A stretch of 64,000 bases of DNA from Paraspadella gotoi (lineage: Eukaryota > Chaetognatha): positions 27,361,271 to 27,425,270 of the forward strand of contig CM119265.1 of NCBI GenBank assembly GCA_051294375.1, in the 5' to 3' direction. The position numbers were made by a program, and so were the translations under genes. The first letter of the stretch is position 1, and every line of letters begins with the position of its first letter. The notes under the pieces are model-generated. The model saw nothing but the letters and a program-made list of their open reading frames with translations. It was not told where the DNA came from and searched no databases. Shown piece by piece: positions 54,462 to 64,000 of the stretch.

Positions 54462-54748
54462 AGAAGAGAGGGAGAGAGGGAAAGGAAGATTAGAGAGGAA
54501 AAGGAGAGAGGGAAAGGAAGATTAGAGAGGAAAAGAAGAGAGGGAGAGAGGGAAAGGAAGATTAGAGAGGAAAAGAAGAGAGGGAGAGAGGGAAAGGAAG
54601 ATTAGAGAGGAAAAGAAGAGAGGGAGAGAGGGAAAGGAAGATTAGAGAGGAAAAGAAGAGAGGGAGAGAGGGAAAGGAAGATTAGAGAGGAAAAGAAGAG
54701 AGGGAGAGAGGGAAAGGAAGATTAGAGAGGAAAAGAAGAGAGGGAGAG
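54462..54748. repeat. 40-bp purine minisatellite, ~7 copies
   Basis: GAGGAAAAGAAGAGAGGGAG plus AGAGGGAAAGGAAGATTAGA repeated with almost no divergence in the central five units. Confidence 0.95.
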
Positions 54749-55125
54749 GACAGGAAAATGGGGGAAATTAATCAATAATAATCAACATTTTTTGAATTTA
54801 TTCAGATAGTACATGTAAATATAGTAACCACTCAAGAGGAAGAAAAAGAGGAACAAGAAACGAGAGATAGAGAGGGACAGAGAGAGGTAGAGATAGAGAG
54901 AGATAGAGAGATAGAGATAGAGAACCTTCTTCCCCCTCCGCAACCACTGAACCGTTCCGGGATCAAAGTGCCTCCGGTTAATCCCGACAAGGCCGCGCCT
55001 CAAGATAGAGGGGAAGCTTTTTCCATTCGCTCATCAATCCATCCATCCGTCCGTTTGTCGAATCATCCATCTATCGGTTCATCCGTAAATTCATCCTTTT
55101 TTCTAATCTGTTAATCCATCCATTA

Positions 55126-55167
55126 ATTTATTTATTTATTTTTATTTATTTTTATTTATTTTAATAT

Positions 55168-55258
<91 letters not shown>

Positions 55259-55260
55259 TT
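55126..55260. repeat. (TTTA)n microsatellite
   Basis: About 30 tetranucleotide units, the last 100 bases pure. Confidence 0.97.
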
Positions 55261-55437
55261 ATTGTTATGGTAACGATGGTGACATCCGTTTTTGCTACCG
55301 TCAACTGACGGTGATGATGATTACACAACGACTTTGCTGATGATAAAATGTTGTGAATGAGGGAATATTAAGAAGGTGGTGACGCCTGATAGAAAAGCAG
55401 TGCCTGATTTAAGAAGCGATACGTGATGGTGAAAGCA

Positions 55438-56843
55438 NNNNNNNNNNNNNNNNNNNNNNNNNNNNNNNNNNNNNNNNNNNNNNNNNNNNNNNNNNNNNNN
55501 NNNNNNNNNNNNNNNNNNNNNNNNNNNNNNNNNNNNNNNNNNNNNNNNNNNNNNNNNNNNNNNNNNNNNNNNNNNNNNNNNNNNNNNNNNNNNNNNNNNN
55601 NNNNNNNNNNNNNNNNNNNNNNNNNNNNNNNNNNNNNNNNNNNNNNNNNNNNNNNNNNNNNNNNNNNNNNNNNNNNNNNNNNNNNNNNNNNNNNNNNNNN
55701 NNNNNNNNNNNNNNNNNNNNNNNNNNNNNNNNNNNNNNNNNNNNNNNNNNNNNNNNNNNNNNNNNNNNNNNNNNNNNNNNNNNNNNNNNNNNNNNNNNNN
55801 NNNNNNNNNNNNNNNNNNNNNNNNNNNNNNNNNNNNNNNNNNNNNNNNNNNNNNNNNNNNNNNNNNNNNNNNNNNNNNNNNNNNNNNNNNNNNNNNNNNN
55901 NNNNNNNNNNNNNNNNNNNNNNNNNNNNNNNNNNNNNNNNNNNNNNNNNNNNNNNNNNNNNNNNNNNNNNNNNNNNNNNNNNNNNNNNNNNNNNNNNNNN
56001 NNNNNNNNNNNNNNNNNNNNNNNNNNNNNNNNNNNNNNNNNNNNNNNNNNNNNNNNNNNNNNNNNNNNNNNNNNNNNNNNNCCCTGGAGACAAAACAAAG
56101 ACTGAAAAATGTAAAAGAAAAATAGTTTATGAATCGAGAGAGAGAGTGAGTGTTACAATTGTGACATCGAAAGAACGGCGGAGAGANNNNNNNNNNNNNN
56201 NNNNNNNNNNNNNNNNNNNNNNNNNNNNNNNNNNNNNNNNNNNNNNNNNNNNNNNNNNNNNNNNNNNNNNNNNNNNNNNNNNNNNNNNNNNNNNNNNNNN
56301 NNNNNNNNNNNNNNNNNNNNNNNNNNNNNNNNNTGTCAAATCCCCCCCGTGTCTCTCTCTCTCTCTTCTCTCTCTCTCCTCTCTCCTCTCTCTCATCTCT
56401 CTCTCTCTCTCTCTCTCTTTGACTTGTGACAATGAAAAATATAAATTTGTAAAGAATTCGTAGGAATATTAAAAAAAGAAATTAGAAACTTGTAAATTTA
56501 AATCAACTTCATAACTGACACAAAAAATGGCAAATTCTTCGATAGCTTTGGAGACAGGGAAAAATAAACTAAGTTTTAGCAAAGACATAAAAACTGAACA
56601 TAAAAGTAAACATAAAGATAAACATGAGCAAAGGATAAAACAGAGAGACACAACTAAGCTTAAAATACCTGGAAGCGAAACAGCGAAACAAAGTCGCTCA
56701 GCGAAACAAAGAGAAAAGTTATTAACAAAACAGAGAATCACAAGAGACTGAACAGCAATGGGGAAAACNNNNNNNNNNNNNNNNNNNNNNNNNNNNNNNN
56801 NNNNNNNNNNNNNNNNNNNNNNNNNNNNNNNNNNNNNNNNNNN
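55438..56843. other. Three N gaps around GA/CT-rich and A-rich islands
   Basis: Gaps 55438-56081, 56187-56333 and 56769-56843. The readable part 56334-56768 has a (CT)n tract and an A-rich stretch open for 74 codons (56527-56751, KHKSKHKDKHEQRIKQRDTT), which I regard as composition-driven. Confidence 0.7.
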
Positions 56844-57359
56844 GATCCAAAGTCGAACGCCCACGGGTGGTCTCCTGATCACGTGATTAACGACGGCGAT
56901 GAGGAGGAGGGCAGGAGGAGAGGAGGAGAGAAGAAGAAGACAATAAAAGAAGAAGACAGAGAGGAAGGAGAAAAAAAAAACAGGAAAGAAGAACAATAAC
57001 AAAAGAGAAGAAGGCAAGAGAGAGAGAAGAACAAGAAGAAGAACGATGAAAGTATGAGAGAAAACAGAGAGGAAGGAGAATAGAATTTATTCTTTCTTGA
57101 CCCGTTTTTGAGGTCCGTGACAACAATAGAGAGAGAGAGATGAGCGAGTATACAGAAGAAGAAGACAGAAGAATGGAGAGAGAGAGAGAGAGAGCAGAAG
57201 AGAGAGAGAGAGAGAGAGAGAGACGAGAGGAGAGAGAGAGGAAAAAGAGAGAGAGAGAGAGAACAATTCTCTGATTTTTTTTGGGGCTGAAGTCAGAAAA
57301 TCTCAGACGAGAAGAGTCGCTCTAAATATTCCTCCTCCTTTTTGTCGTGATTTTTCGAG

Positions 57360-57520
57360 TTTAGGTTTTTGGGTCTTGGATTGTTTTTACTAGAGATTCG
57401 TTTTGAAGAGATTGTTTTGTGACTAGAGATTGTTTTGACGAAAGATTGTTTTCACCTGAAATTGTTTTTGACTAGAGATTGGTTTTGACTAGAGATTGGT
57501 TTTGTGAAAGTTTGCTGTTT
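57360..57520. repeat. ~19-bp GACTAGAGATTGTTTT repeat
   Basis: Seven or eight units with core AGAGATTGTTTT(G), variable ends. Confidence 0.75.
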
Positions 57521-57642
57521 GATTGCGTTAGATTATTCCTGAGAAAAATCTTCTGCTTTTTCTTCTCTTCCTCCTTCTCTGCCTCATCTCTTCTCCAGGT
57601 GCAGATCACCTACTCTCTCGTCTCTACATGGCATGTTTAAAC

Positions 57643-58082
57643 TAACAACCGTGAGAGGCCAAGAAAAGTTGGTCTTGGGTCGGCGACTGCGTCGGCAAAG
57701 ACGAGTTTTGCATCGGAACTTGTGTCGGCAAAGAGAGATTTTGCCTCAGCACCTGCCTCGACAAAGAAAGGTTTTACCCTGGCACTTGCCTCGACAAAGA
57801 AAGGATTTGCATTGGCATCTTCGCCGGCAAAGAATGGTTTTTCCTCGGTAACTGCGTCAGCAAATAGAGGTTTTGCATCGGCACCTGCATTGGCAAAGAG
57901 AGGTTTTGCATCGGCACCTGCATTGGAAAAGCAAATTTTTTTCTTTGGCATCTTCGTCGGCAAAGAGAGGTTTTGCCTCGATAACTGCGTCCGCAAATAG
58001 AGGTTTTGCATTGGCACCTGCATTGGCAAAGAGAGGTTTTGCATCGGCACCCGCCTTTTGCGTCGGCAGAACTGGAAATTAA
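57643..58082 (+). repeat. 33-bp, frame-preserving repeat array (11-residue units)
   Basis: About twelve 33-nt units with core TTTTGCATCGGCACCTGCAT and GGCAAAGAGAGG. On the + strand the frame through 57722 is open from about 57643 with units such as ASAPALAKRGF, ASTKKGFTLAL and TASANRGFASA, breaks at a T run near 57940, and continues one frame over to 58082. On the minus strand 58050-57637 is open for 137 codons (DAGADAKPLFA units). No start codon or splice context was found, so coding status is undecided. Confidence 0.7.
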
Positions 58083-58084
58083 AT

Positions 58085-58750
58085 CCGTAACAACCGGTTA
58101 TAAGGCGTAGCTCAAATTCTCAAAGCCAGTGGCATCGCGTGTTGGCAGACTCGTTATTTTTCTTCAGAGTTCAGTGCGAGATGTTTGCCGGTCGGTTATA
58201 TGGCATCGAAACTCAAATTGCCCCGAAGGTAGGCTGGTTTGCCAGATTTCTTCAGTTCAGTCGAGATTTGGGTCGGTTATGCTGATCGAAACTCCATTGC
58301 ATCCATAACCATCTACTCGAAGTAGGCGAATCATCCTTGATTTAGTAGAAAATCCTTTTTTCTTCGCGATACCGAAGGCGATAGAAATGAGGCCAACGTG
58401 GGCACCGTTGTGGGGGAAAGGGGGTTGAAAAAGTGTGGTGCAAATGTTGGGCAAAGTCGGGTATTTGTGTCGGCGTTTTTGTGTCGGCAATCGCCGGATC
58501 CCTCGACGAATAAGCGGCGCGAATCGCAGTGGGAGATGAACCGGAAATGGGGGAAGTGGGGGGGAGGGAAGAGGAAGCAGTGGGAGAGGAAGGTAAGTGG
58601 GACAAACCAACAGACAGAACCGACCGACTGACCGACCGACCAAACAAGAGTGAGTTAATAGAGTATACGAGTTATTGAGAAATAAAGAATCAAATCAGAG
58701 AAAAAACCTGGTACGAAGCGATAGGAAGCAGGGGGCCCGCTTTTTTAGGC
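58085..58750. other. Spacer with short dispersed repeat remnant
   Basis: Mixed-composition sequence without a recognised gene; minus-strand frames of 128 and 101 codons overlap at 58257-58647, but their sequence (PLPLLPLPSPPLPPFP) is compositional. At 58600-58690 there is a GACCGACCGACC-type remnant. Confidence 0.45.
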
Positions 58751-59110
58751 CAGGCCTGGTTTGTTTTTTTTAAAAAGGTGAAAGAAGGCTGGTTGTGTTA
58801 AGATGAGGAAGAGGGGGCCTGGGGGACCTGGTTGTATTAAATGAAGAAAGAGGGCCTGGTTGTTTTTAAAAATTAAGAAAGAGGGAAGGGGACCTGGTTG
58901 TATTAAATTGAAGAAAAGAGGGCCTGGTTGTATTAAATGAAGAAAGAGGGCCTGGTATGTTTTAAATGAAGAAAGAGACCTGGTTGTATTAAATTGAAGA
59001 AAGAGGGCCTGGTCTGTATTAAATGGAAGAAGAGAGAAAAGGGCCTGGTTGTGTTAAATGAAGAAAGAGGGCCTGGTTGTGTTAAATGAGGAAAGAGGGC
59101 CTGGTGGATC
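58750..59110. repeat. ~28-bp GGGCCTGGTTGTATTAAATG minisatellite
   Basis: About eleven units of GGGCCTGGTTGTATTAAATG plus AAGAAAGA with single-base length variation (27-37 nt). Variants with TGTGTTAAATGA at the 3' end. Confidence 0.85.
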
Positions 59111-59339
59111 CTGTGAGTGAAATGGAGGGCCTTGCCATGTCTGATCTAAAAAAAAGGGTAATTTTAAATCGGCGAGTGTTTGATGGAAGATTCTAAATAG
59201 GCATAGGTTGGCCAAGGATCATGAAAAATGGTGTAGGCGAAGCACCGAGGGGAAATCGCTGCCTTTTTCCTTTTTTTTTCTTTTTCTTTTTTGGCAACGG
59301 ATTTTTCCTCCGAATTCGTTTCGCCATTTTTGTCTTAAG

Positions 59340-59635
59340 GTTCTTTTCTTTTCTCTTTGTTCTCTTTTCTCTTTTCTTCTCTTTTCTTTTTTCTTTTCTT
59401 TTTTTCTCTTTTCTTTTTTCTCTTTTCTTCTCTTTTCTTCTCTTTTCTCTTTTTTTCTCTTTTCTTCTCTTTTCTCTTTTCTTTTTTCTCTTTTTTTATT
59501 TTTCTATTTTCTTCTCTTTTCTCTTTTCTTCTCTTTTCTTTTCTCTTTTCTTTTTTATCTTTTCTTTTCTTTTCTCTTTTCTTTTTTTTTCTCTTTTTTT
59601 TCTTTTCTCCTTTCCCTTTCTCTCTCCTTTTCTAA
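59340..59635. repeat. TTTTCTCTTTTCTTC pyrimidine tract
   Basis: G-free ~300-base tract of TTTTCTC units; long poly-Phe/Leu/Ser frames in it are compositional. Confidence 0.85.
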
Positions 59636-59669
59636 TTTTTCAGATTTGGAAAATTTCCTGCCTATAATC

Positions 59670-59900
59670 GTTGTAAGAAATTGATACAATCAGTATAAAA
59701 ATTATCAATTGATTCATTTATTAAATAAGCTATCTTGCCCCTAACTTTTGACTATGGTGGTTTAAGGCCTAAATCACTCTTACAAGATAATGCCCTGAAA
59801 GCTTTCAATCAAGAGTCTCTGACAGTCTCGTTTATTCACTTCCAGAGCACCTGGCCTCCATATCAATTTAGTAGTAAAATGTTTCAAAGAATGTTTTAAT
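59670..59900. mobile_element. Dispersed repeat with GAAATTGATACAATCAGTAT box
   Basis: Begins with a variant of the GAAATTGGTACAACC box (59677) and continues through GCTATCTTGCCCCTAACTTT, TCTCTGACAGTCTCGTTTAT and GAGCACCTGGCC. The same order of words is found at 2935-3240 and, inverted, at 41150-41500 and 46565-46745. A mobile-element family of unknown class. Confidence 0.6.
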
Positions 59901-60186
59901 TATATAACAGCACCACTCCCTAATTCTTTTTCCTGTACTTTAATTTTTGTCCTTTTCCATTTTCACTTCTCTTTTCTAACCTTTCGCCTTATCTTATTTT
60001 GTACCCTATCTTTTTTCCCTTAATTCCGTTATCTCCTCTGTTTTACATCCCTTTTCTTTCTCCTTTCTTTTTTCTCCCTTCATTCCCTTTCCTTTTTTCT
60101 CCCTTCCTCCTTTTCCTTTTTTCCCTTTCCTCCCTTTCCTTTTTTTCTCTCTTCCTCCCTCCCTTCCTTATTATTCATATATTCTC

Positions 60187-60241
60187 AGTTATCACTTTTT
60201 CCTTCCATCATTAACGCGAGTCGAACCGACGTCTCGAAATC

Positions 60242-60280
<39 letters not shown>

Positions 60281-60442
60281 TTGTCGACGATGACGAAGAT
60301 TTGGAGGACGATTTCGACGATGATGACGATGATGACCACAACGAGGACGAAGAAGACGATGATGACGACAACGACGACGATGATGACGACGACGATGACG
60401 ACGATGACGACAACGATGACGAGACGAAGACGACGATAACAG
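60187..60442 (+). repeat. (GAC)n-rich acidic stretch
   Basis: A (GAC)n run (60238-60282) followed by imperfect GAC/GAT/GAG codons, open to a GTTTTG donor-like site at 60443. In frame it would encode about 60 acidic residues (VVDDDEDLEDDFDDDD). A preceding TTCTCAG could be an acceptor. It may be a real Asp-rich exon or only a trinucleotide repeat; nothing decides this. Confidence 0.4.
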
Positions 60443-60444
60443 GT

Positions 60445-61544
60445 TTTGAAATTGTTATATAATTCTGAAAAGAGATGCTTCAAAAATGGCTTATCGAATA
60501 GAATAATATTTTAATAAAATTTAAAAAAGAATTGAGCTCTTTCTTTTTTTTACATTTTACTATTTCTTTTCTTATGTTATTTTTGTAAGACCAATTTTCA
60601 ACTATTCTTTACTGAAGCAGTCCTTACAATTGACCACAGTCCTTTTTCAAGGACTATAGAAACTTTTTACTTTCTTCTCTCTCTCTTTCTTTCTCTCTCT
60701 CACTTTCTCAGTTTAAAGCACTAGTAGCCTAAAGCTTGCACCTTCGTTTTCAATATCAATATCAATTTATTTCTCTCTCTTTCTTTTATAAACTTACTTT
60801 CAAAAATTTAATATTGTATCACTTGCGCTGAAGGTTTGGATAAAAACCAAAAATATTCGTTAATCGCAAATTTAATTGTAAAAACTTACTACTTTGTTCA
60901 CCAATTTTGAAACGTAACAAAAAAGAGTGAACCGAGTGATTCTCGGCGTGTATTTCCTTTTGATCACATGATATGACATGATTTGATTAAAAACATTTTT
61001 TACCCTTGTATTTATGACATGCATTGCATCAAAATTCCGTCTTTTATTCTTTAAAGTTTTAGGAATTCCTCAAGGCGGTGCTAGTTGTCCTATATATTTG
61101 AGGTTTTTTTCTGTCCTAACAAATAAGCAACCAATTATAGGCAAATTATATGCATTTTTAATGTAAGTGGGACAGACCGATAGACAGACATACCAACCAA
61201 CCGACGGACTGACAGACCGACCGACCAACAGACCGATAAAAAAGTGACTTATAGAGTTACTCCGCGAGTACTCGCGGCGCAACTAAAAATAAACAGTTGT
61301 AGGGAACAGTGGTATAGTGCTGTGAGAACTGTTCCCTGAGGGTTTCTGAGCGGCGTTATACTTGGGTCGAGTCGAGTTAAATTTGTTACACATATATTTT
61401 ATAGTTTCTTAGTAACGGGATAATTCAAGAATACATATCAGCGCAACACATTTGAAATACCGTTCTTGTTTATTGAAAGAAAGATTTATGGATTGCGTAG
61501 AGTAGAGTTGAGTAGAGATTTTGTAAAGTGTCCCATTCGGTAAA

Positions 61545-61548
<4 letters not shown>
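60445..61548. other. AT-rich spacer with dispersed repeat
   Basis: No gene seen. The dispersed GACC/GACA-core repeat occupies about 61140-61290 in + orientation. Confidence 0.5.
61140..61290 (+). mobile_element. Dispersed repeat with ACAGACCGACCGACC core
   Basis: GTAAGTGGGACAGACCGATA, then several ACCAACC/GACAGACC words, then CGCGAGTACTCGCGGCGCAAC, which contains a hairpin (CGCGAGTACTCGCG). Counterpart inverted at 52590-52745. Confidence 0.6.

Positions 61549-61590
<42 letters not shown>
61549..61590. repeat. (CT)n microsatellite
   Basis: About 21 CT units directly upstream of the candidate exon at 61622, where it could serve as polypyrimidine tract. Confidence 0.95.
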
Positions 61591-61593
<3 letters not shown>

Positions 61594-61621
61594 CGCGACA
61601 ACCTCATATTCCGACCCCAAG

Positions 61622-61707
61622 CGAGTCCAAGGTCAAGAGTCCAAGGTCAAAGGTTCAAGGTCATCGTCGCGACATACCTCAACCTCGCGGTTCCGCCCAC
61701 TTTTAGC
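61622..61707 (+). CDS. Possible Ig-superfamily exon (domain boundary)
   Basis: The frame reads RFKVIVATYLNLAVPPTFS before a GTCTGC donor-like site. VIVATYLNLAVPPTF has the look of an Ig G-strand running into the next domain (LNLAVPPTF). Acceptor ACCCCAAG at 61614-61621 is weak. The same bases also contain AGGTCA repeats, so the reading is tentative. Confidence 0.3.
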
Positions 61708-61859
61708 GTCTGCTTTTTTCCACTAGTCGCGTCGACGCCTCTTTATGGCATTTGTCGTCCTGCCATCTAGTGATGCTATCAAGAGGCGCCATTAAGAGGG
61801 CGCGATTGTCGGTTCGACGATGGAGAATGAGGAGAAGAAAAAGAATTAAAAAGAAAAGT

Positions 61860-62210
61860 ATATTTCTTATTTTTTGTAGAAAGGGCTGAGGAGAGAGGAG
61901 AAAGATAGGAGATTAGAAGAGAGAGGAAAGAAGAAAGATAGGAAAAGAAAGGTGAAAGGAGAGAGAATGGAGGAGAGAGGAGAAAGATAGGAGATGAGAA
62001 GAGAGAGGAAAGAGGAAAGAAAGGAGAAAGGTGAAATGAGAGAGAAGGGAGGAGAGAGGAGAAAGATAGGAGACGAGAAGAGAGAGGAAAGAGGAAAGAT
62101 AGGAGGAGAAAGGTGAAAGGAGAGAGAAGGGAGGAGAGAGGAGAGAGGAGAAAGATAGGAGATGAGAAGAGAGAGGAAAGATAAGAGTAGAGAGGAGAAA
62201 GAAGTGAGCA
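61860..62210. repeat. ~79-bp purine minisatellite, ~4 copies
   Basis: Units containing GAGGAGAAAGATAGGAGATG, AGAAGAGAGAGGAAAGAGGA and GAAAGGTGAAAGGAGAGAGA. Confidence 0.85.
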
Positions 62211-62386
62211 AATGCTGGGTGGAAAGTTGTCACAACTGATGACAAATTTTCCGACATAAACTGTCAAACATGATTAAGGAAATGATGACATGAAAATGAC
62301 AAGAAAAAGACCAGAGAATGACAAGAAAATCGGTCCAAACCAGACGGGATGAAAAAAAGCGGTGAAAATGGCGTTCGATGGGGCGG

Positions 62387-62389
<3 letters not shown>

Positions 62390-62450
<61 letters not shown>
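62390..62450. repeat. (GA)n microsatellite
   Basis: GA run with a few AA interruptions between unique sequence and the 39-bp array. Confidence 0.9.
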
Positions 62451-62451
<1 letters not shown>

Positions 62452-62564
62452 GGCAAAAGCGTGGAAACCGAAGGTCAGGAAAAATTCTAGAAAATGGGTT
62501 CGAAAAAAAATTTAAGGAGACGAAGACGATAAGAGAAAGAGGGAAAATGGGCAAATCCGATGTG

Positions 62565-63378
62565 AGTGGCCAGTCGAGAAGAGAAGAAGATGGCAAGCCC
62601 CGGATTGCGAAGTGGCGTGAGATGAGAGGAAGATGCAGCCCGGATGTGAGTGTGCGTGAGAAGAGAGAGGATGCAAGCCCCGATGCGAGTGGCGAGAAGA
62701 GAGAGAGATGGCAAAGCCGGATGCGAGTGGCGTGAGATGAGAGAAGATGGCAAAGCCGGATTGAGTGGCGTGAGAAGAGAGAAATGCCAAGCCCGGATGG
62801 ATGGCTGAGATGAGGAAAGATGGGCACCCGGATTGAGTGGCGTGGAGAAGAGAGAAGATGGCAAGCCCGGATGCGAGTGGCGTGAGATGAGAGAAGATGG
62901 CAAGCCCGGATGTGATGTGCGTGAGAGAGAAGGAAATGCAAGCCCGGATGTGATTGTCGTGAGATGAGAGAAAATGCAAGCCCCGGATGTGAGTGGCGTG
63001 AAGAAAGAGAAGAATGGCAAGCCCAGTTGATGGCGTTAGAAGAGAGAAGATGGCAACCCGGATGTGAGTGGCGTGAGAGAAGAGAAGATATGCAAAGCCG
63101 ACGTGAATGGCGCTGAGATGAGAGAAAATGGCAACCCGGATGTGAGTGGCGTGAGAGAGAGAGATAGACAAGCCCCGGATGCGAGTGGCGTGAAGATGAG
63201 AGAAGATGGCAAGCCCGGATTGAGTGGCGAGAAGAGAATGAACCCGGATTGAGTGGCATGAGAGAGAGAATGGCAAGCCCCGGATGTGATGGCGTGAGAG
63301 AGAGAAGGATTGGCAAGCCGTTGTGAATGGTGAGAAGAGAGAAGATGGCAAGCCCCGGATGCGAGTGTCGTGAGAAAA
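62565..63378. repeat. 39-bp GATGGCAAGCCCGGATGTGA minisatellite, ~21 copies
   Basis: Units GATGGCAAGCCCGGATGTGA plus GTGGCGTGAGAAGAGAGAA repeat over ~810 bases with frequent single-base gains and losses and alternating AGATGAGAGAA endings. Minus-strand frames up to 350 codons run through it (HSHPGLAS-type units) only because the unit is a multiple of three; frame switches occur constantly. Confidence 0.95.
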
Positions 63379-64000
63379 GTCCGTCTGTCCGTCAATCCGT
63401 CCCTCTATCCGTCCGTCCATCTATCCGTCTGCCGGCGCCCGCCAACTCATAGTAAAACTTGACATGAAGTTTTATCTTCTATTGTAGAGAAAAGAAGATT
63501 CATTTCTGAAGATCAAACGACGACGACGACGATGATGATGATGATAATTATGATGAGCTCGATCATTAGGAATTTTTTATCACCGGAGGAAAAGAATTCT
63601 GCCACAATGGGCAACTCTGGCGCGCGTGCGACAATGGCGGGCGGCCGCGGGTGTCGCCGGACGGCGATAGCAGATGACGATGGCAGATGTGTCACGTGAC
63701 AATGGTCAGAATGGCGATTTTGTCGGTGGGAATTTGGAAGACGAAAAATCACGTGACCTCGGTACATAAGAAGCAAAGGTATACTGCTTTGAATCACGAC
63801 GATTTATATGGTGAAAAGCGTCGTAAATGATAGATATTATCAGTGACATTATCTATAACTGACATAATTAGAGTGAGACAGACCGACAGACTCATTGATC
63901 GACCAAATTAAAATGTTTCAACGTTTTTGATTTATGATGATGACAATGACAAATAGGATGACGACGATAATGTCGATCACGATGACAATGACGACGACGA
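63379..64000. other. Spacer with GTCC/CCGT, ACAATGGCG and GATGAC words
   Basis: Contains a CCGTCTGTCCGTC run (63379-63432), a (GAC/GAT)n run (63518-63545), degenerate GACAATGGCGG units (63600-63730) and a dispersed-repeat remnant at 63870-63900. No gene recognised. Confidence 0.5.

Noticed and set aside
62264-63420. Minus-strand ORFs of 350, 302, 177 and 119 codons
   Set aside because: Open only because the 39-bp minisatellite unit lacks stops; the frames switch with each indel and the start lies in the (GA)n run.

Overview
The window is eukaryotic nuclear DNA: split genes with GT-AG introns, no operons, AT-rich spacer, and an extreme load of simple repeats (GA/CT runs of up to ~110 bases, kilobase-long purine- or pyrimidine-only stretches, CAAT, TTTA and GAC runs, many minisatellites). 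Gene content (a LIM-homeodomain factor of the LMX1 type, a p24/TMED cargo receptor, an Ig-superfamily protein) indicates an animal. The density of (GA)n and of dispersed repeats with GACC/GACA cores reminds me of arthropods, especially crustaceans, but I cannot fix the taxon. It is a draft assembly with ten N gaps: 174-334, 486-843, 23080-23322, 23413-23862, 36903-36927, 51230-51329, 51832-52230, 55438-56081, 56187-56333 and 56769-56843.

Layout, all recognised genes on the + strand. (1) 1256-6629: LMX1-type LIM-homeodomain gene, eight recognisable coding exons from LIM domain 2 to the stop codon; LIM1 and the N-terminus are missing (upstream or in the gaps). (2) 8888-19425: p24/TMED gene, six exons giving about 229 residues from signal peptide to cytoplasmic tail, with one intron of ~7.5 kb. 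(3) About 37-62 kb: scattered exons that look like an Ig-domain protein; two exons (38820-39332 and 46796-46956) join in phase to give most of one Ig domain, and further exons at 51155 and ~61622 are tentative.

Between genes 2 and 3 lies the strangest part. A ~5 kb segment occurs twice in direct orientation (24009-28985 and 31710-36800). Its central ~3.59 kb looks base-identical (offset 7823) while its flanks differ by many small indels. The copies are separated by ~2.5 kb of almost pure A-rich sequence nearly devoid of G. Each copy contains a ~1.2 kb-arm inverted repeat and ends near a tRNA-like A/B-box head. This may be a real transposon-driven duplication, but the error pattern fits unpolished long-read sequence used in gap filling.

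Several exons carry apparent 1-2 nt frame breaks beside homopolymers (LMX1 LIM2; TMED exon 3; the 33-bp repeat ORF near 57.9 kb). They look like consensus errors rather than pseudogene decay, because the protein family match continues on both sides and the downstream splice phase is recovered. LMX1 is a nuclear transcription factor and TMED a membrane protein of the early secretory pathway; nothing in the sequence suggests that the three genes act together.
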